Shown: positions 9,184 to 18,230, numbered from the stretch's first letter. The stretch is DNA of 64,000 bases from Marivivens sp. (GCA_017643845.1 JAEPMR010000002.1:1-64000); one strand, 5' to 3'. Program-made: numbers and translations. Notes: generated from the letters alone by a model not told the origin.

Positions 9184-9240
9184 CTAGCCCTATTGCCGCG
9201 CTGGGATAGGATGGACAGGCAACCACAAGGAGAACAGGAG

Positions 9241-9933
9241 ATGGCCCAAGCCGGATACAAGCAGTTCTGTCCGCTCGCGATGGCGGCTGAAATCCTCTGC
9301 ACCCGCTGGACGATGGTTCTGATGCGCGAGTTGATCGCAGGCTCCACCCGCTTCAATGATCTGCGCCGCGGCGTGCCGAAAATGTCGCCCACATTGCTCT
9401 CCCAGCGACTGAAAGACCTCGAAGAGGCAGGCATTGTCGAGCGCAAGCCCGTCCCTTCCGAACGTGGCGTCTTTGAATACAGCTTAACGGAAGCGGGCCG
9501 CGATCTGCGCGAGGTGGTCATCGCAATGGGTATGTGGGGTCAGAAATGGGTCGAATCCACGCTCTCGCTCAAGAACCTCGATCCTTCGCTCCTGATGTGG
9601 GACATGCGTCGCAATCTGAACCCCGATCCTCTGCCAAACAAACGCACCGTGATCCAGTTTCTGTATCACGACCTCCCTTCGACGAAGCGCGACTGGTGGC
9701 TGGTGATCGAACCGGCAGGCGAGGTCGATCTTTGCTGGGCCGATCCGGGCTTCGAAGTTGATCTCTATGTCTCCACCGACCTGCGCACCATGACGGCGAT
9801 CTGGATGGGCGTCACCGACGTGGCGACCGAGCGCGACAAGTTCGAGTTCACCGGACCGCGCGAGATTTCCTCCACGATTCAGACATGGCTCGGCCTCAGC
9901 CCCTTCGCCGTGCAGAAGAAACTGGTGTCCTAA
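9241..9933 (+). CDS. HxlR-family transcriptional regulator
   Basis: DNA-binding protein of 230 residues. The N-terminal winged helix is HxlR type: CPLAMAAEILCTRWTMVLMREL, RFNDLRRGVPKMSPTLLSQRL and LEEAGIVERKPV. The C-terminal 110 residues form an extra domain not found in minimal HxlR proteins (LPSTKRDWWLVIEPAGEVDLCW...), similar to SCP2-like or ligand-binding extensions seen in some family members. The ATG at 9241 follows AAGGAGAACAGGAG; an upstream in-frame start lacks such a site. Its 3' end overlaps the convergent TetR gene by a few bases. Confidence 0.87.
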   Translation: MAQAGYKQFCPLAMAAEILCTRWTMVLMRELIAGSTRFNDLRRGVPKMSPTLLSQRLKDLEEAGIVERKPVPSERGVFEYSLTEAGRDLREVVIAMGMWGQKWVESTLSLKNLDPSLLMWDMRRNLNPDPLPNKRTVIQFLYHDLPSTKRDWWLVIEPAGEVDLCWADPGFEVDLYVSTDLRTMTAIWMGVTDVATERDKFEFTGPREISSTIQTWLGLSPFAVQKKLVS

Positions 9934-10532
9934 ACCAGTGCATCGCCCCGCCTTTGGTTGGAAAACACCGACAAAGCCAATTCCAGTGATGCGCGAACCT
10001 GTTCGCTGCTTTCCCCTGCCGCCCGCTGCATAATCGCCAGTCCGATCTGCGCACCCAGATAATGCGCACCGGTGTCTACAGGGATGCCACCCAGATCGTC
10101 CCCCTCCGCACGGCAGCGATGTAACACAGCGCGATAGGCATCCTCCGCCGCGTGATCGAGTGTCTCGATCCGCGCTTGCGTTTCAGGCCCAAACCTGTGC
10201 TTGCCGTTCCGCATTTTGTAGAACATGCAGCCCGTCGCCAACCGTGGATCATCGCAGGCAAACTCAACCAGCTTCGCCAGTATCTCTCCCAGCCTGTCCC
10301 CTCGTTCGAGGATGTTGAACACATCGCCCAGAACGTTATCCGCATAACGGTCCAGCGCCGCTTTGGTCAGCCCGTCCTCGCTGCCAAACTCCCGATAGAC
10401 CGACGGCTTTGATACGGCCGCAAGTTGGCAGACGGTGTTCACCGAAACATCCGCAGGATCGGCCTTCCAATAGGCATCAATCGCCACATCGAGGAGTATC
10501 TCTGCATCCAGCTTCTTTGGTCTACCGCGCAT
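9930..10532 (-). CDS. TetR-family transcriptional regulator
   Basis: Regulator of 200 residues. The N-terminal helix-turn-helix is VNTVCQLAAVSKPSVYREFGSEDGL, preceded by MRGRPKKLDAEILLDVAIDAYW. The start at 10532 is preferred over an upstream one that would add 27 residues and run across the two palindromes at 10554 and 10598. The gene is divergent from an uncharacterised membrane protein gene, the probable target. Ligand unknown. Confidence 0.87.
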   Translation of the reverse strand: MRGRPKKLDAEILLDVAIDAYWKADPADVSVNTVCQLAAVSKPSVYREFGSEDGLTKAALDRYADNVLGDVFNILERGDRLGEILAKLVEFACDDPRLATGCMFYKMRNGKHRFGPETQARIETLDHAAEDAYRAVLHRCRAEGDDLGGIPVDTGAHYLGAQIGLAIMQRAAGESSEQVRASLELALSVFSNQRRGDALV

Positions 10533-10553
10533 GGTTTGATCACATACCTTTTT

Positions 10554-10567
10554 ATACCATCTGGTAT
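10554..10567. promoter_or_regulatory. TetR operator copy 1
   Basis: ATACCATCTGGTAT has perfect 6-bp arms around TC, and sits 22 bp upstream of the TetR start codon. It shares the core TACCA-N2-TGGTA with copy 2. Confidence 0.68.
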
Positions 10568-10597
10568 TTAATTCTTGACCCAAATGGGAATTTATTC

Positions 10598-10611
10598 GTA
10601 CCAATTGGTAC
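10598..10611. promoter_or_regulatory. TetR operator copy 2
   Basis: GTACCAATTGGTAC is a perfect 14-bp palindrome, 44 bp from copy 1 (four helical turns centre to centre) and 36 bp before the divergent membrane gene. A TTGACC hexamer at 10575-10580 between the two sites could be a -35 element for the membrane gene, which would place copy 2 over the -10 region. Confidence 0.68.
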
Positions 10612-10647
10612 ATAATTCATTCAGGCACTGCCCGCAAAGGACATCTG

Positions 10648-11181
10648 ATGTCGGATTCACTGGTTTCTACACTCGGTTTGCTCCTCTGTCTCGCCCCTGC
10701 GCTGGTGCACGGGGTCGAGGTCATTCGCCCGCTCTGGGCGCGTTGGGTGGTCAATTGGGTGCTTCCGTTCTTTACCCCCGGCGTGCCGAAGCCCAAACAC
10801 TTCCTGACCCATGACACACAGCTCGCCATGCTGGACGGCGCGCTGGGCGCGGCCCCAGATGCGCGCCGCCGCGCAGGTGAGGATTACATATTTCTGATGC
10901 TCTTCGAGCAGCGGCAGGGCGCACTGGCCTTTCTCGCCATCGCCGCTGGGGTCGCCTATGGCCTTGCACTGCCATTGGCGGACCGTCATTCGCTGCACTT
11001 CATTTTGGCGATCATGTCGGCGCTGTTCATGCTGGTAAACGCCAATCACGCTGGCATCCGCTTCCTCGGAACGCATCCCCGAGTTTCCCATAACGGCCGC
11101 AATGTCGGGCGTATTTTTGCGCCATTCTGGGCGCTGTCCACTGTGCTCAACCTGTTGGCGTTCCAAGCTGCGACTATGTGA
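10648..11181 (+). CDS. uncharacterised membrane protein
   Basis: 177 residues with hydrophobic segments at about 3-22, 30-42, 90-110, 118-132 and 157-172, so four or five membrane passes are likely. No family motif is recognised. A charged middle loop (THDTQLAMLDGALGAAPDARRRAGEDY) separates the two hydrophobic halves. The only context is the divergent TetR regulator with paired operators, a layout often seen for inducible exporters or membrane-modifying proteins, but function cannot be stated. Confidence 0.75.
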   Translation: MSDSLVSTLGLLLCLAPALVHGVEVIRPLWARWVVNWVLPFFTPGVPKPKHFLTHDTQLAMLDGALGAAPDARRRAGEDYIFLMLFEQRQGALAFLAIAAGVAYGLALPLADRHSLHFILAIMSALFMLVNANHAGIRFLGTHPRVSHNGRNVGRIFAPFWALSTVLNLLAFQAATM

Positions 11182-11247
11182 GGCGGAAGCCAAAACTGGT
11201 CTGCCCTAGTTTTTGTGGCAGACATCGTTGATGTGCGGCAAACAGTT

Positions 11248-12170
11248 CTATCGACGCTGTCCAAGCGCCGACCGAAACAATACCTGCGCACCGCCAATGA
11301 CCATCACAATGCGGAGGAAATGGCTGATCGATATATAGGCCAAGTCCTGACCGATTGACAACGCCAGCAGGGACATCTCTTTTAGCCCTCCGGGTGAGTA
11401 GGCAAGAACGCCTGACTCGTTGGAATGTCCGTGAGCGCCCCGATCAGCGCCGCAAATCCTATCACCACAGCGAACATTGCTACCGTAGATACTGCGCCCA
11501 GCATCAGATCATAGCCAATCTCCCGTGCCTTCGCATCGATAAAACGGCTACCAATCACTGTCCCTAACACAATTTGCGCAACGATGACGACACCACTCGG
11601 CGGCGGGGTTTTCACACTGCGCGTCAGATGCACCATCCCGCTGAGCAGCATTGGGCCCAAGAACTTCGCTGTCGAAAGCCGCACCCCACGACCGAGCGGA
11701 ACACCGAGTGCCGCTGCCCCGGCAAGTGGCGCCCGGTCTCGTGCTGTCAGGTCTGACAGCGCCGTCCATACTGGTCCGTTCTCCCGGCGTGACGTCACCC
11801 CCATCACGACACCGAAAAACACCGCAACAACGAAGATCACCACAAGGATACGCGCGGCGTGGGCCATCGCGATACGCTTCTCGTAGCCGCCCGCAATCGC
11901 CCCCAACAGGAGCATTTCATTCAAGCCGTCCGGCATGGAAGAATAAAACGCTGTTACCCGATCGTAGCCTCCCGTTCGCCGGTAGCCTGTAAACGAGGCA
12001 CTTCCCGCGACCAGCAGGAACGGCACCATCACCGCCGAAGTCACCACCCGGTTGAGCGGTTGAGCAAAGCTCTCGGGAGAAATGGCTGACCAGAGCGTGC
12101 AGGCCGCTATCCCACCCACTGCGCCGATGACCAGCTCAATAATCTGACCGCTAAACGCTGCGCGGCTCAC
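11248..12170 (-). pseudogene. AbrB-family membrane protein (putative ammonia monooxygenase family), frameshifted and N-terminally shortened
   Basis: The open part (12170 to 11382, 262 residues) matches the AbrB/PF05145 membrane duplication family in segments such as DRVTAFYSSMPDGLNEMLLLG. It stops at TSQAFLPTHPEG. Adding one base near 11405 restores the expected second-repeat motif: LAYSPGGLKEMSLLALSIG followed by about 30 further residues ending at a TAG at 11250-11248. One base is therefore missing in TTCTT. The N-terminal part before the first motif is also shorter than the roughly 100 residues usual in the family. It overlaps trhO by 4 bp. A sequencing error could explain the frameshift but not the short N-terminus. 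Confidence 0.75.
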
Positions 12171-13069
12171 GCCCCCAGATGCCGCTCGCCGCGCTTTTTC
12201 GCCAGTGCGATCTGCTTCTGCCGCTCGCGGAACCGCGCCTTGTCGGCATCGCTCGTTTCGTCATGGCACAGGTGGCAAGACACACCCTCCTCGAACTCCG
12301 CCCGCGCGCGGTCTTCCGGCAAGATCGGACGGCGGCAGGCATGGCACAGCTCGTGCGGGCCTTCCTTCAGCCCGTGTTCCACCGAAACCCGCCCGTCAAA
12401 TACAAAGCACGCCCCGTTCCACAGGCTGTCCTCGGCAGGCACATCTTCCAGATATTTCAGAATGCCGCCTTTCAGGTGATAGACCTCCTCAACACCCTGT
12501 TGCAGCAGGTAGTTGGTCGATTTCTCACAACGGATGCCGCCAGTGCAGAACATCGCGATCCGCTTGTTGTGAAAGCGCTCTTTGTTCTCCTCCCACCACT
12601 GCGGGAACTCGCCAAAGCTTTTGGTGAGCGGATCTTCAGCCCCTTCGAACGTGCCAATCGCCACTTCGTAATCGTTGCGTGTGTCGATCACCGCCACATC
12701 CGGCGCAGAGATCAGCTCGTTCCAATCGGCAGGCGCCACATAATGCCCGACCGAGGCGCGCGGATCGACGTCAGGTTGCCCCATCGTTACGATCTCTTTC
12801 TTCAGCCGCACTTTCATCCGCGCGAAAGGCGCCTCCTCCGCAGTGCTTTCCTTCCATTCCAGATCGGTACAGCCGGGCAGAGCGCGGATATGCGCCAGCG
12901 CCGCATCGATGCCTTCGCGCGATCCGGCAATCGTTCCGTTGATCCCCTCACGGGCCAATAGCAGGGTGCCCTTGACCCCCTCGCGCTGGCACAGATCAAA
13001 CAGCGGGCCTCGTAGCGCGGCAGGGTTGTCGAAAGGGGTGAAGTGATAGAGTGCGGCAACAGTAAACAT
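12167..13069 (-). CDS. trhO: tRNA uridine(34) hydroxylase TrhO (YceA-type rhodanese)
   Basis: Oxygen-dependent 5-hydroxylation of wobble uridine in tRNA, first step toward 5-(carboxy)methoxyuridine. The 300-residue protein has an N-terminal acylphosphatase-like domain ([15 protein letters not shown]) and a rhodanese domain with active-site Cys175 in [10 protein letters not shown]. The C-terminus carries paired CxxC motifs (CHAC...CHLCH) likely to bind zinc. The downstream AbrB-type remnant overlaps its stop by 4 bp. Confidence 0.93.
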   Translation of the reverse strand: MFTVAALYHFTPFDNPAALRGPLFDLCQREGVKGTLLLAREGINGTIAGSREGIDAALAHIRALPGCTDLEWKESTAEEAPFARMKVRLKKEIVTMGQPDVDPRASVGHYVAPADWNELISAPDVAVIDTRNDYEVAIGTFEGAEDPLTKSFGEFPQWWEENKERFHNKRIAMFCTGGIRCEKSTNYLLQQGVEEVYHLKGGILKYLEDVPAEDSLWNGACFVFDGRVSVEHGLKEGPHELCHACRRPILPEDRARAEFEEGVSCHLCHDETSDADKARFRERQKQIALAKKRGERHLGA

Positions 13070-13172
13070 GTGCTGCCCTTACGCCTCGACAGGCGTTTGG
13101 GCAAGAGTTGCGATTGACCCATGTGCGCCTCGGCGCTACCCTCACACATCCCTCTGATTGGTTTATATATTC

Positions 13173-13781
13173 ATGCCTCGAAGCGATCATGCCCTTGTCG
13201 TTGTTGACGTCCAGAACGACTTCTGTCCCGGCGGGGCGCTTGCCGTTGCCGGAGGCGACCAGATCGTTGCCGGTATAAACAAGCTCATGCCTGAATTTGG
13301 CACTGTCGTCCTGACACAGGATTGGCACCCTGCAGGACATTCCTCCTTTGCGTCCACCCATGCGGACAAATCGCCGATGGACATGATCGAGATGTCCTAT
13401 GGTCCACAGGTGCTGTGGCCCGATCACTGTATTCAGGGCAGCCCCGGTGCCGCCTTCCATCCCGATCTCGAAACGGATCGCGCCAGCCTGATTATTCGCA
13501 AGGGCAGCAACCCCGCCATAGACAGTTACTCTGCCTTTTTCGAGAATGACCACCAGACACCGACAGGTCTGGAGGGTTATCTTCGGACATTGGGCATAAA
13601 GAGGCTGACATTCGTCGGTCTCGCCACTGATTTTTGTGTAAACTTTTCTGCGCTAGATGCTGCAAATCTGGGCTTCGAAGTTGATGTTCAGCTGAGCCTT
13701 TGTCGCGGGATTGACTTGGAAGGATCTCTTAATACGGCGCTAGAGGGCTTTGCGGCAAAGGGGATCAGGAGTGTCGATTAG
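13173..13781 (+). CDS. pncA: nicotinamidase
   Basis: Converts nicotinamide to nicotinate in NAD salvage, 202 residues. Isochorismatase fold with the catalytic triad visible as Asp12 (VVVDVQNDFCPGG), Lys110 (IIRKGSN) and Cys155 (GLATDFCVNFSA); the metal site includes Asp50 and His52 in TQDWHPAGHSSF and His85 (PDHC). The ATG at 13173 is used because the longer TTG-initiated frame adds only five residues without a ribosome binding site. Its 3' end overlaps the following kinase gene. Confidence 0.95.
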   Translation: MPRSDHALVVVDVQNDFCPGGALAVAGGDQIVAGINKLMPEFGTVVLTQDWHPAGHSSFASTHADKSPMDMIEMSYGPQVLWPDHCIQGSPGAAFHPDLETDRASLIIRKGSNPAIDSYSAFFENDHQTPTGLEGYLRTLGIKRLTFVGLATDFCVNFSALDAANLGFEVDVQLSLCRGIDLEGSLNTALEGFAAKGIRSVD

Positions 13782-16047
13782 ACATCAGCCCGTGTCCGGT
13801 GACGAGCCGGTTACATTCAAGTCTGCACAGACACTGGATCAATTCCGCTATCTGCGCAGTGCCGCCGGCCGGCCAAAATGCTATGCCCGCGAACAGCTGC
13901 GCTATGCGCCCATTCGCATTTTCCTGATCATTTTGGGCAGTTCGACCTTCTATACCTTTGCAAACGAGCGGGTTGCGGCGTTCAGTCTGATGCTCGCGCT
14001 CTGCGTCGAACTTGTTGAAGACGCCTACCTCCTCTGGATGCGGCGGCAAGAGGATGCATTCATCAGGTCGCGCGCAAACTTCGTTATGATTTGTCTGGTC
14101 GGCTTCGCGCAATCGGCTGGCCTGTCCTACGCCACATGGATGACGTGGCTGATTACGCTCGAGTTCCTGCCAGACGTCATGATGGTGCTGTTTCTCAGTG
14201 CAATTGCGGCGGGGGCGTCGTATGTGATTTCTCATATGTTCTGGCCTGCCATTCTGCGGATGGTGCCTCCCGCGATTGCAACCTTCCACATCTTTTATTT
14301 CGAGTTCAGGTTTCTTCAGGACTACCAGATTGCTGAACATGCGATATTCGGCGTTGCCTCGTTGATCATCATTATGCTGACGATCATGCTCGTCAGCGCC
14401 GTTTACCGGAGCATGCGGGACCGCGAGGAAATCCGCTATGAGTTGTTGAAGTCGAGGGAGTCACTCGCCGAGTCCTACAAGGACTTGCAGGATCAGGCTG
14501 GCAGGCTGCGCCAATTGGCCATGATCGCCCATCACGCGGCGGATCCTGTCCTCGTCATTGATCCGCAGGGCTTGATCACATGGGTCAATCCCGCTTTCGA
14601 GCGCCGGTTCGGATTTTCACAAGAAGAGGCGCTCGGAAATAGGATTAATACCCTGCTTGCCGGACCAGAAACCGATCCGTCGTCAATTGATCGGGCATCA
14701 TCGGCAATCGCAGAAGGGGTTGCGCGACGAATTGAAATTGCAAACTACACGAAAGACGGGCTCAAGGTCTGGAATGAGGCAAGCCTCAATCCGGTTTTCA
14801 GCGATGACGGCAAGGTTGAGCATTTCGTTTCGATCCTTCGGGATATCGAAGGCTACAAGCGGCGTCAGTCACGGCTTGTCGAAGCACGGTTTCAGGCCGA
14901 AGCCGCCGCACGAAATCGCGCCAGTTTCCTTGCAAACATGAGCCATGAAATTCGGACCCCGATGAATGGTATTCTCGGGATGACGGATCTGTTGATGCAG
15001 TCCGAGCTCAGCACCTCCCAGCGCTCCTATGCGGCTGCGATTGAGGGATCGGGCCGGAGCCTCCTGACCATCATCAATGACATTCTGGACCTCTCGAAAC
15101 TCGAAGCGGGCGCATTGGACATTTCTCCTGTCCCGACGGACCCGCGTGTTACACTGCAAAATGTCATCGACCTACTTCATCCGCAGGCTGACGGAAAATC
15201 TGTCGAACTGTCATGGGAAGTCGCCGCCTCCGTACCGGATTTGATTTCTGTTGATGAAACGCGCCTCCGTCAAATTCTCCTCAATCTGGTTGGCAACGCG
15301 ATCAAGTTTACTGACGAGGGGCAAGTTTCGATCAGCGTTTTCGCAGAGGATTCCACACTGGTTCTGTCGGTCGAAGACACTGGCATTGGCATTCCCTACG
15401 ACCGGCAAGAGCGGATCTTCGATCAGTTCGCGCAGGTGGACAGCGAACATCAGCGCGGCGTGCGCGGCACGGGCCTTGGTCTGGCCATATCCCGCCTGCT
15501 GGCGCGGCTCATGGGCGGTGATGTCACCGTTTATTCTGAACCGGGCAAGGGCTCGACGTTCCGCGTCGCGGTCTCCTTTGAACCGGCAAGCCTTGCCGAG
15601 GCCGAGCCGGAGTCCGACCGTGGGCTTGAAGATCTGATGGCCTTCCTTCGGACAAAACTCGCAGGTCAGCCCGTCCTGATTGCCGAAGATAACAGCCTCA
15701 ATGCCACATTGCTTGAAAACTACCTCGAAAAACTGGGGGTCAAACCGCTTGTTGCCGCAGACGGAAAGACCGCCGTTGAGCTTTTCACCGAGCACCGTCC
15801 GATCCTGATTTTCATGGATGTGAATATGCCGGTGATGAACGGCCTCGATGCCTGCCGCGCGATTCGCGCGATGGAAGGCGACCAGCCGTGCATTCTCGCC
15901 CTGACAGCCTCCGCCTTTGACAGCGACCGCGACGCCTGCCTCGACGCGGGCATGGATGCCTTCCTTTCCAAGCCGCTCCTGAGCGAGGAACTCTACCGCA
16001 AGCTCGAAAACATTTTCGACCGCTGCATCGTCCCGCAACCCAGCTGA
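13771..16047 (+). CDS. membrane-bound hybrid sensor histidine kinase
   Basis: About 758 residues from a GTG at 13771, which overlaps the end of pncA by 11 bp and follows AAGGGG; a TTG at 13750 would add 7 residues. Layout: several membrane helices (about 45-215), a coiled linker, a PAS domain (HHAADPVLVIDPQGLITWVN), HisKA with the phospho-His in NMSHEIRTPMNG (about 392), HATPase motifs (NLVGNAIKF, DTGIGIP, GTGLGLAI), and a receiver domain with Asp about 683 in FMDVNMPVMNG. No Hpt domain or separate regulator is nearby, so the output partner is elsewhere. The ligand is unknown; its position inside a NAD-salvage pair is notable. Confidence 0.9.
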   Translation: MSIRHQPVSGDEPVTFKSAQTLDQFRYLRSAAGRPKCYAREQLRYAPIRIFLIILGSSTFYTFANERVAAFSLMLALCVELVEDAYLLWMRRQEDAFIRSRANFVMICLVGFAQSAGLSYATWMTWLITLEFLPDVMMVLFLSAIAAGASYVISHMFWPAILRMVPPAIATFHIFYFEFRFLQDYQIAEHAIFGVASLIIIMLTIMLVSAVYRSMRDREEIRYELLKSRESLAESYKDLQDQAGRLRQLAMIAHHAADPVLVIDPQGLITWVNPAFERRFGFSQEEALGNRINTLLAGPETDPSSIDRASSAIAEGVARRIEIANYTKDGLKVWNEASLNPVFSDDGKVEHFVSILRDIEGYKRRQSRLVEARFQAEAAARNRASFLANMSHEIRTPMNGILGMTDLLMQSELSTSQRSYAAAIEGSGRSLLTIINDILDLSKLEAGALDISPVPTDPRVTLQNVIDLLHPQADGKSVELSWEVAASVPDLISVDETRLRQILLNLVGNAIKFTDEGQVSISVFAEDSTLVLSVEDTGIGIPYDRQERIFDQFAQVDSEHQRGVRGTGLGLAISRLLARLMGGDVTVYSEPGKGSTFRVAVSFEPASLAEAEPESDRGLEDLMAFLRTKLAGQPVLIAEDNSLNATLLENYLEKLGVKPLVAADGKTAVELFTEHRPILIFMDVNMPVMNGLDACRAIRAMEGDQPCILALTASAFDSDRDACLDAGMDAFLSKPLLSEELYRKLENIFDRCIVPQPS

Positions 16048-16113
16048 CCAATTCCCGCTTGGCGCAGCCCCCGTTGATCCCGTATCACGGGGAAGCACCT
16101 CAGGAGGCCGCGC

Positions 16114-17403
16114 ATGGACATCGCCACCCGCGTCTGGAACCACAAGTGGAAGATCGACCCGATCGTCCGCTCTCTGATCGACACCGATTTCTACAAACTC
16201 CTGATGTGCCAGTCGGTGTTCCGCAACCGCCGCGAGACCACCGTCACCTTCTCCCTGATCAACCGCAGCAGCCACGTCCCCCTTGCCGAGCTGATCGACG
16301 AAGGCGAACTGCGAGAGCAGCTTGACCACATCCGTTCCCTCTCCCTCTCCCGCGGTGAAAGCACTTGGCTGCGCGGCAACACTTTCTACGGCAAGCGCCA
16401 GATGTTCCGCCCCGATTTCATGGAGTGGTTCGAGAACCTCCGCCTGCCGCCCTACCACCTCGAAAAGCGCAACGGCCAATATGAGCTGACCTTCGAAGGC
16501 TCGTGGCCCGAGGTGATGTTGTGGGAAATCCCAGCCCTCGCCGTTCTGATGGAGTTGCGCTCCCGCGCCGTGCTTGACCGCATGGACAAGTTCGAGCTGC
16601 AAGTTCTCTACGCCCGCGCCATGACCAAGCTCTGGGAAAAGATCGAACGCCTCCGCGCCGTTGACGGCCTCCGCCTTGCAGATTTCGGCACCCGCCGCCG
16701 CCATTCCTTCCTCTGGCAGGACTGGACCGTGCAGGCGATGATGGAGGGCTTGGGCGACAAGTTCGTCGGCACCTCCAACTGCCGCATCGCCATGCGCCGC
16801 GATATCGAGGCCATCGGCACCAATGCCCACGAACTGCCGATGGTCTATGCCGCGCTGGCCGAGGATGACGCCGCTCTCGCCCGCGCTCCCTATGACGTGC
16901 TCGCCGACTGGCACGAGGAGCATGACGGCAATCTACGCATCATCCTGCCCGACACCTACGGCACCGAAGGCTTCCTCTCCCGTGCCCCCGACTGGCTCGC
17001 CGGCTGGACCGGCATCCGCATCGACAGCGGTGCGCCCGAAGCCGGTGCCGAAACCGCGATCCGCTGGTGGAAGGAGCGCGGCGAAGACCCCCGCGAGAAA
17101 CTTGTGATCTTCTCCGATGGGCTGGACGCCGACCGCATCATCGCTCTGCACCGGCAGTTTGCGGGGCGGGTAAAGGTGTCCTTCGGCTGGGGTACGCTCC
17201 TGACAAACGATTTCCGCGGCTTGGTGAAGGACGACGCGCTGGCCCCGTTCTCACTCGTCTGCAAAGCCGTCAGCGCCAATGGCCGCCCGACGGTCAAACT
17301 GAGCGACAACCCGAACAAGGCGATGGGACCGGACACCGAGATCGCGCGGTATAAACGGGTGTTCAGCGTCGGTGAGCAAAAGCCGTTGGAGGTGGTGGTC
17401 TAG
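16114..17403 (+). CDS. pncB: nicotinate phosphoribosyltransferase
   Basis: Converts nicotinate plus PRPP to nicotinate mononucleotide. The 429-residue protein has the family N-terminus (LIDTDFYKLLMCQSVF) and the autophosphorylated-His region FGTRRRHSFLWQ, with downstream conserved GTSNCRIAM and RIDSGAPEAG. The ATG at 16114 follows CAGGAGG. It completes pncA-kinase-pncB, all on the plus strand. Codons are strongly C-ending compared with genes after 20 kb. Confidence 0.95.
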   Translation: MDIATRVWNHKWKIDPIVRSLIDTDFYKLLMCQSVFRNRRETTVTFSLINRSSHVPLAELIDEGELREQLDHIRSLSLSRGESTWLRGNTFYGKRQMFRPDFMEWFENLRLPPYHLEKRNGQYELTFEGSWPEVMLWEIPALAVLMELRSRAVLDRMDKFELQVLYARAMTKLWEKIERLRAVDGLRLADFGTRRRHSFLWQDWTVQAMMEGLGDKFVGTSNCRIAMRRDIEAIGTNAHELPMVYAALAEDDAALARAPYDVLADWHEEHDGNLRIILPDTYGTEGFLSRAPDWLAGWTGIRIDSGAPEAGAETAIRWWKERGEDPREKLVIFSDGLDADRIIALHRQFAGRVKVSFGWGTLLTNDFRGLVKDDALAPFSLVCKAVSANGRPTVKLSDNPNKAMGPDTEIARYKRVFSVGEQKPLEVVV

Positions 17404-17417
17404 CCCCCGCGCCCGCT

Positions 17418-17498
17418 CCGGACCGCCCCCGTGATCTTCCGCGTTGTCACCCACACGCGACGTTCGAATGACGTCCGCTCTTGGCTGGCATAAAGCGC
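17418..17498 (+). repeat. 81-bp imperfect direct repeat, copy 1
   Basis: Copy 1 of a pair with 149-bp period. The last 53 bases (from GTCACCC to TAAAGCGC) differ from copy 2 at about six positions; the closing block CTTGGCTGGCATAAAGCGC is identical. The whole interval 17404-17763 between pncB and arfB contains no credible gene, only this repeat pair and GC-rich spacer with related fragments (for example GGTCCGGCGCGCGCC near 17680). Confidence 0.75.
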
Positions 17499-17566
17499 AT
17501 CACCCGAAACCACCCTCAGGCCCACGCCCACCCCGCCCGAACAGCGCCGCAGGCGCAGGGCGCGCG

Positions 17567-17647
17567 CCGGACCGCCCCGACGGTCTGGCGCGAAGTCACC
17601 CGCGCACGACGCTCGAAGGACGTCCGATCTTGGCTGGCATAAAGCGC
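17567..17647 (+). repeat. 81-bp imperfect direct repeat, copy 2
   Basis: Second copy, same length as copy 1, beginning with the shared CCGGACCGCCCC and ending with CTTGGCTGGCATAAAGCGC. The middle 20 bases have diverged. It may be a remnant of a small dispersed element or a tandem duplication; no terminal inverted repeats or coding potential are evident. Confidence 0.75.
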
Positions 17648-17763
17648 CCAGTTCAATGGAAAAGGCGCCAGCCCACGGTCCGGCGCGCGCCCTTCGACTT
17701 TCTACAATTCACATGAGGCGCATCGCCAAGGCGGTTTCCAAGATCCCCTCGGCATTCATGTAA

Positions 17764-18177
17764 TCACTCCACCTTCCCCCTGAGCGCCTTCACCTCTCCC
17801 CGCTTTTTCTTCTCGTCCAGCCGCCGCCGGATGCTCCCTTTCGTCGGGCGGGTGGGGACGCGGCGTTTGGGGGTTTCGGTGGCTTTGCGGATCAGTGTCA
17901 CCAACCGTTCCCGCGCGATCTCGCGGTTGCGGGCTTGGCTGCGGGTGTCCTGCACGAAGAGCACCACCGCGCCTTCGGTCGTCCACTTCTGCCCCGCCAG
18001 CCGCTTCAGCCGCCGTTTCACCGCTTCCGGCAATGAGGGGCTCCGCGCCGCCTCGAAGCGCAGCTCCACCGCTGTTGAGACCTTGTTCACGTTCTGCCCG
18101 CCGGGGCCGCTGGCGCGGGTGAACTGTTCGGTCAGTTCCCAGTCCTGAAGGGCGATGGTGTCGGTGATCTGGAGCAT
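17764..18177 (-). CDS. arfB: alternative ribosome-rescue factor ArfB (peptidyl-tRNA hydrolase)
   Basis: Hydrolyses peptidyl-tRNA on ribosomes stalled without a stop codon. The 137-residue protein has the catalytic GGQ at 26-28 in SGPGGQNVNK and a long lysine/arginine-rich C-terminal tail (RRRLDEKKKRGEVKALRGK) that enters the empty mRNA channel. The start at 18177 gives the normal length; a longer in-frame start would translate the 11-bp tandem repeats upstream and is rejected. Confidence 0.95.
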   Translation of the reverse strand: MLQITDTIALQDWELTEQFTRASGPGGQNVNKVSTAVELRFEAARSPSLPEAVKRRLKRLAGQKWTTEGAVVLFVQDTRSQARNREIARERLVTLIRKATETPKRRVPTRPTKGSIRRRLDEKKKRGEVKALRGKVE

Positions 18178-18230
18178 CTCTTTGCGGGGTGGAAAGTGGG
18201 GCCAGTTTAGCCGGAAAATGCTGCGGGTGC

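Noticed and set aside
15211-16923. 570-codon open frame antisense to the kinase and pncB
   Set aside because: Same kind of shadow; it crosses two genuine plus-strand genes and shows no motif.
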